Below are positions 13,854 through 14,588 of a stretch of 14,588 bases of DNA, in pieces. This DNA is from CAZOMR01 sp964580655 (GTDB lineage: Bacteria; RBG-13-61-14; CAZOMR01). The position numbers and the translations under genes are program-made. Each line of letters opens with the position of its first letter. The stretch's first letter is position 1. The notes beneath the pieces were generated by a model that saw only the letters and a program-made list of their open reading frames with translations, made no database searches and was not told the origin of the DNA. The stretch is taken from contig CAZOMR010000060.1 in the NCBI GenBank assembly GCA_964580655.1, forward strand, positions 1 through 14,588, read 5' to 3'.

Positions 13854-14500
13854 TGAAAGACCAGCGCATACCGCAAATCATCTCCAGCTTCGATGACCTT
13901 ATTATTCGGCTCTACTCCAGGGTTAGATTCCAGATAATCAGACAGAGGTTCATCGAGCAGATCGGCCAATACCTGCCCGAACACGGAAGGATACTGGACC
14001 TCGGATGCGGGTTCGGACTATTCTCTCTGTATTACGCAGGGCAATGCCCGGAGAGGTTCATCATCGGCGTGGACCGAAACCCACACCGCATCAGGATTGC
14101 CAGAAAGGCCGCAGAAAAACTCGGACTGGAAAACCTTCATTACGAAATCGCTGATGTAAAAGAGTACCAGGCCAGCGAGCGCTTCTCGGCAATATACGCC
14201 CTTGACCTCATTCATCACCTCCCGGAAAAAATCCACCAGGACATGATCAGGAGATGGCGGGATATGCTTCTGCCACAAGGCGTGCTCATCATCAAGGATG
14301 TAAGCACCCGGCCCTGGTGGAAGCGCTGGTTCACTTATGCCCTGGATCGCCTGATGGTGAAGGATGCGCCTGTCTGCTACCGCTCGCCGGAGGAAATGGG
14401 ACAGATGTTGAGCAGTGCCGGTCTAATCTGGCAGGCGCACGAAATGAAGGATTACCTGCCGTACCCGCATATTATATACTTTTCCCGGCCAGAGCAGTAA
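13853..14500 (+). CDS. Class I SAM-dependent methyltransferase
   Basis: This 215-aa soluble Rossmann-fold methyltransferase contains motif I ILDLGCGFG (47-55), the acidic ribose-binding residue in GVDRN (Asp74), IADVKEY (99-105) and ALDLIHHLP (116-124). A post-motif strand follows (LLPQGVLIIKDVS). The family covers small molecules, lipids and quinones; nothing visible fixes the substrate. The start at ATG 13853 overlaps the glycosyltransferase stop TAA by one base, with GAAAGG about 12 nt upstream. The longer frame from 13775 would run far back into that gene and is not needed. Tight coupling to a membrane glycosyltransferase suggests a shared job on an envelope lipid or glycan, which is inference. 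Confidence 0.87.
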   Translation: MKDQRIPQIISSFDDLIIRLYSRVRFQIIRQRFIEQIGQYLPEHGRILDLGCGFGLFSLYYAGQCPERFIIGVDRNPHRIRIARKAAEKLGLENLHYEIADVKEYQASERFSAIYALDLIHHLPEKIHQDMIRRWRDMLLPQGVLIIKDVSTRPWWKRWFTYALDRLMVKDAPVCYRSPEEMGQMLSSAGLIWQAHEMKDYLPYPHIIYFSRPEQ

Positions 14501-14567
14501 AACCCTGAACCGACTTTCGCGCGCTTCTCAACGCGCTTTCAACTCCTCTCAACACCTTTAAAATGTC

Positions 14568-14588
14568 GGGCGACTCCACGAGTCGCCC
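14568..14588. repeat. Perfect 9-bp hairpin at the right edge
   Basis: GGGCGACTC (14568-14576), loop CAC, GAGTCGCCC (14580-14588) forms a perfect stem and ends exactly at the window edge. It lies 67 bp after the methyltransferase stop and could be a terminator, but any U-tract would be outside the window; it may equally be a dispersed palindromic repeat. Just before it, 14519-14552 repeats a CGCGCTTCTCAA / CGCGCTTTCAA-like word. Confidence 0.55.

Overview
The window looks like chromosomal DNA of a Gram-negative bacterium with moderate to high G+C, most likely Desulfobacterota-like (the former Deltaproteobacteria). That placement is an inference. It rests on the gene order ftsH-folP-glmM-pdxJ-acpS-nnr, on a periplasmic multiheme c-type cytochrome, and on a MaoC-type dehydratase pair. 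Every gene I can support lies on the + strand. I see no tRNA, rRNA or CRISPR array.

Layout. (1) 159-7731 is a housekeeping run: FtsH protease, FolP with a long N-terminal extension, GlmM, PdxJ, AcpS and the bifunctional NAD(P)HX repair enzyme Nnr. Most junctions are tight (13 bp between folP and glmM, about 16 bp between pdxJ and acpS, a 4-bp overlap between acpS and nnr). The glmM-pdxJ gap is different: it holds an approximately 168-bp palindromic MITE/REP-like element. (2) 7732-7985 is a gene-free stretch with 9-bp-periodic repeats and a possible promoter. (3) 7986-10052 is a visibly A+T-richer two-gene cassette: a small probable restriction endonuclease and a gamma-class N6-adenine methyltransferase with a fused HsdS-like recognition domain. 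It is probably a horizontally acquired restriction-modification system. (4) 10095-11901 holds a pair of MaoC/hydratase-like genes and an exported cytochrome built from two c'/c-556-like repeats. (5) 12065-14500 holds the broken 5' end of a DUF72 gene, running into a membrane GT-C (family 39-like) glycosyltransferase that is translationally coupled to a SAM methyltransferase. The window ends inside a perfect 9-bp hairpin.

The most notable points are small structural changes in conserved genes. acpS carries an extra in-frame block of about 93 nt with a palindromic core, reminiscent of the palindromic elements found inside Rickettsia ORFs. glmM carries a perfect in-frame 36-bp tandem duplication close to its active-site region. 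The cdaA-ybbR pair that often sits between folP and glmM in related operons is absent. The DUF72 remnant shows that the glycosyltransferase probably starts at 12180 rather than at the longest-ORF start 12114. I found no clear sign of a wholly new multi-gene system. The best leads are the acpS insert, the internal duplication in the cytochrome, and the repeat elements.
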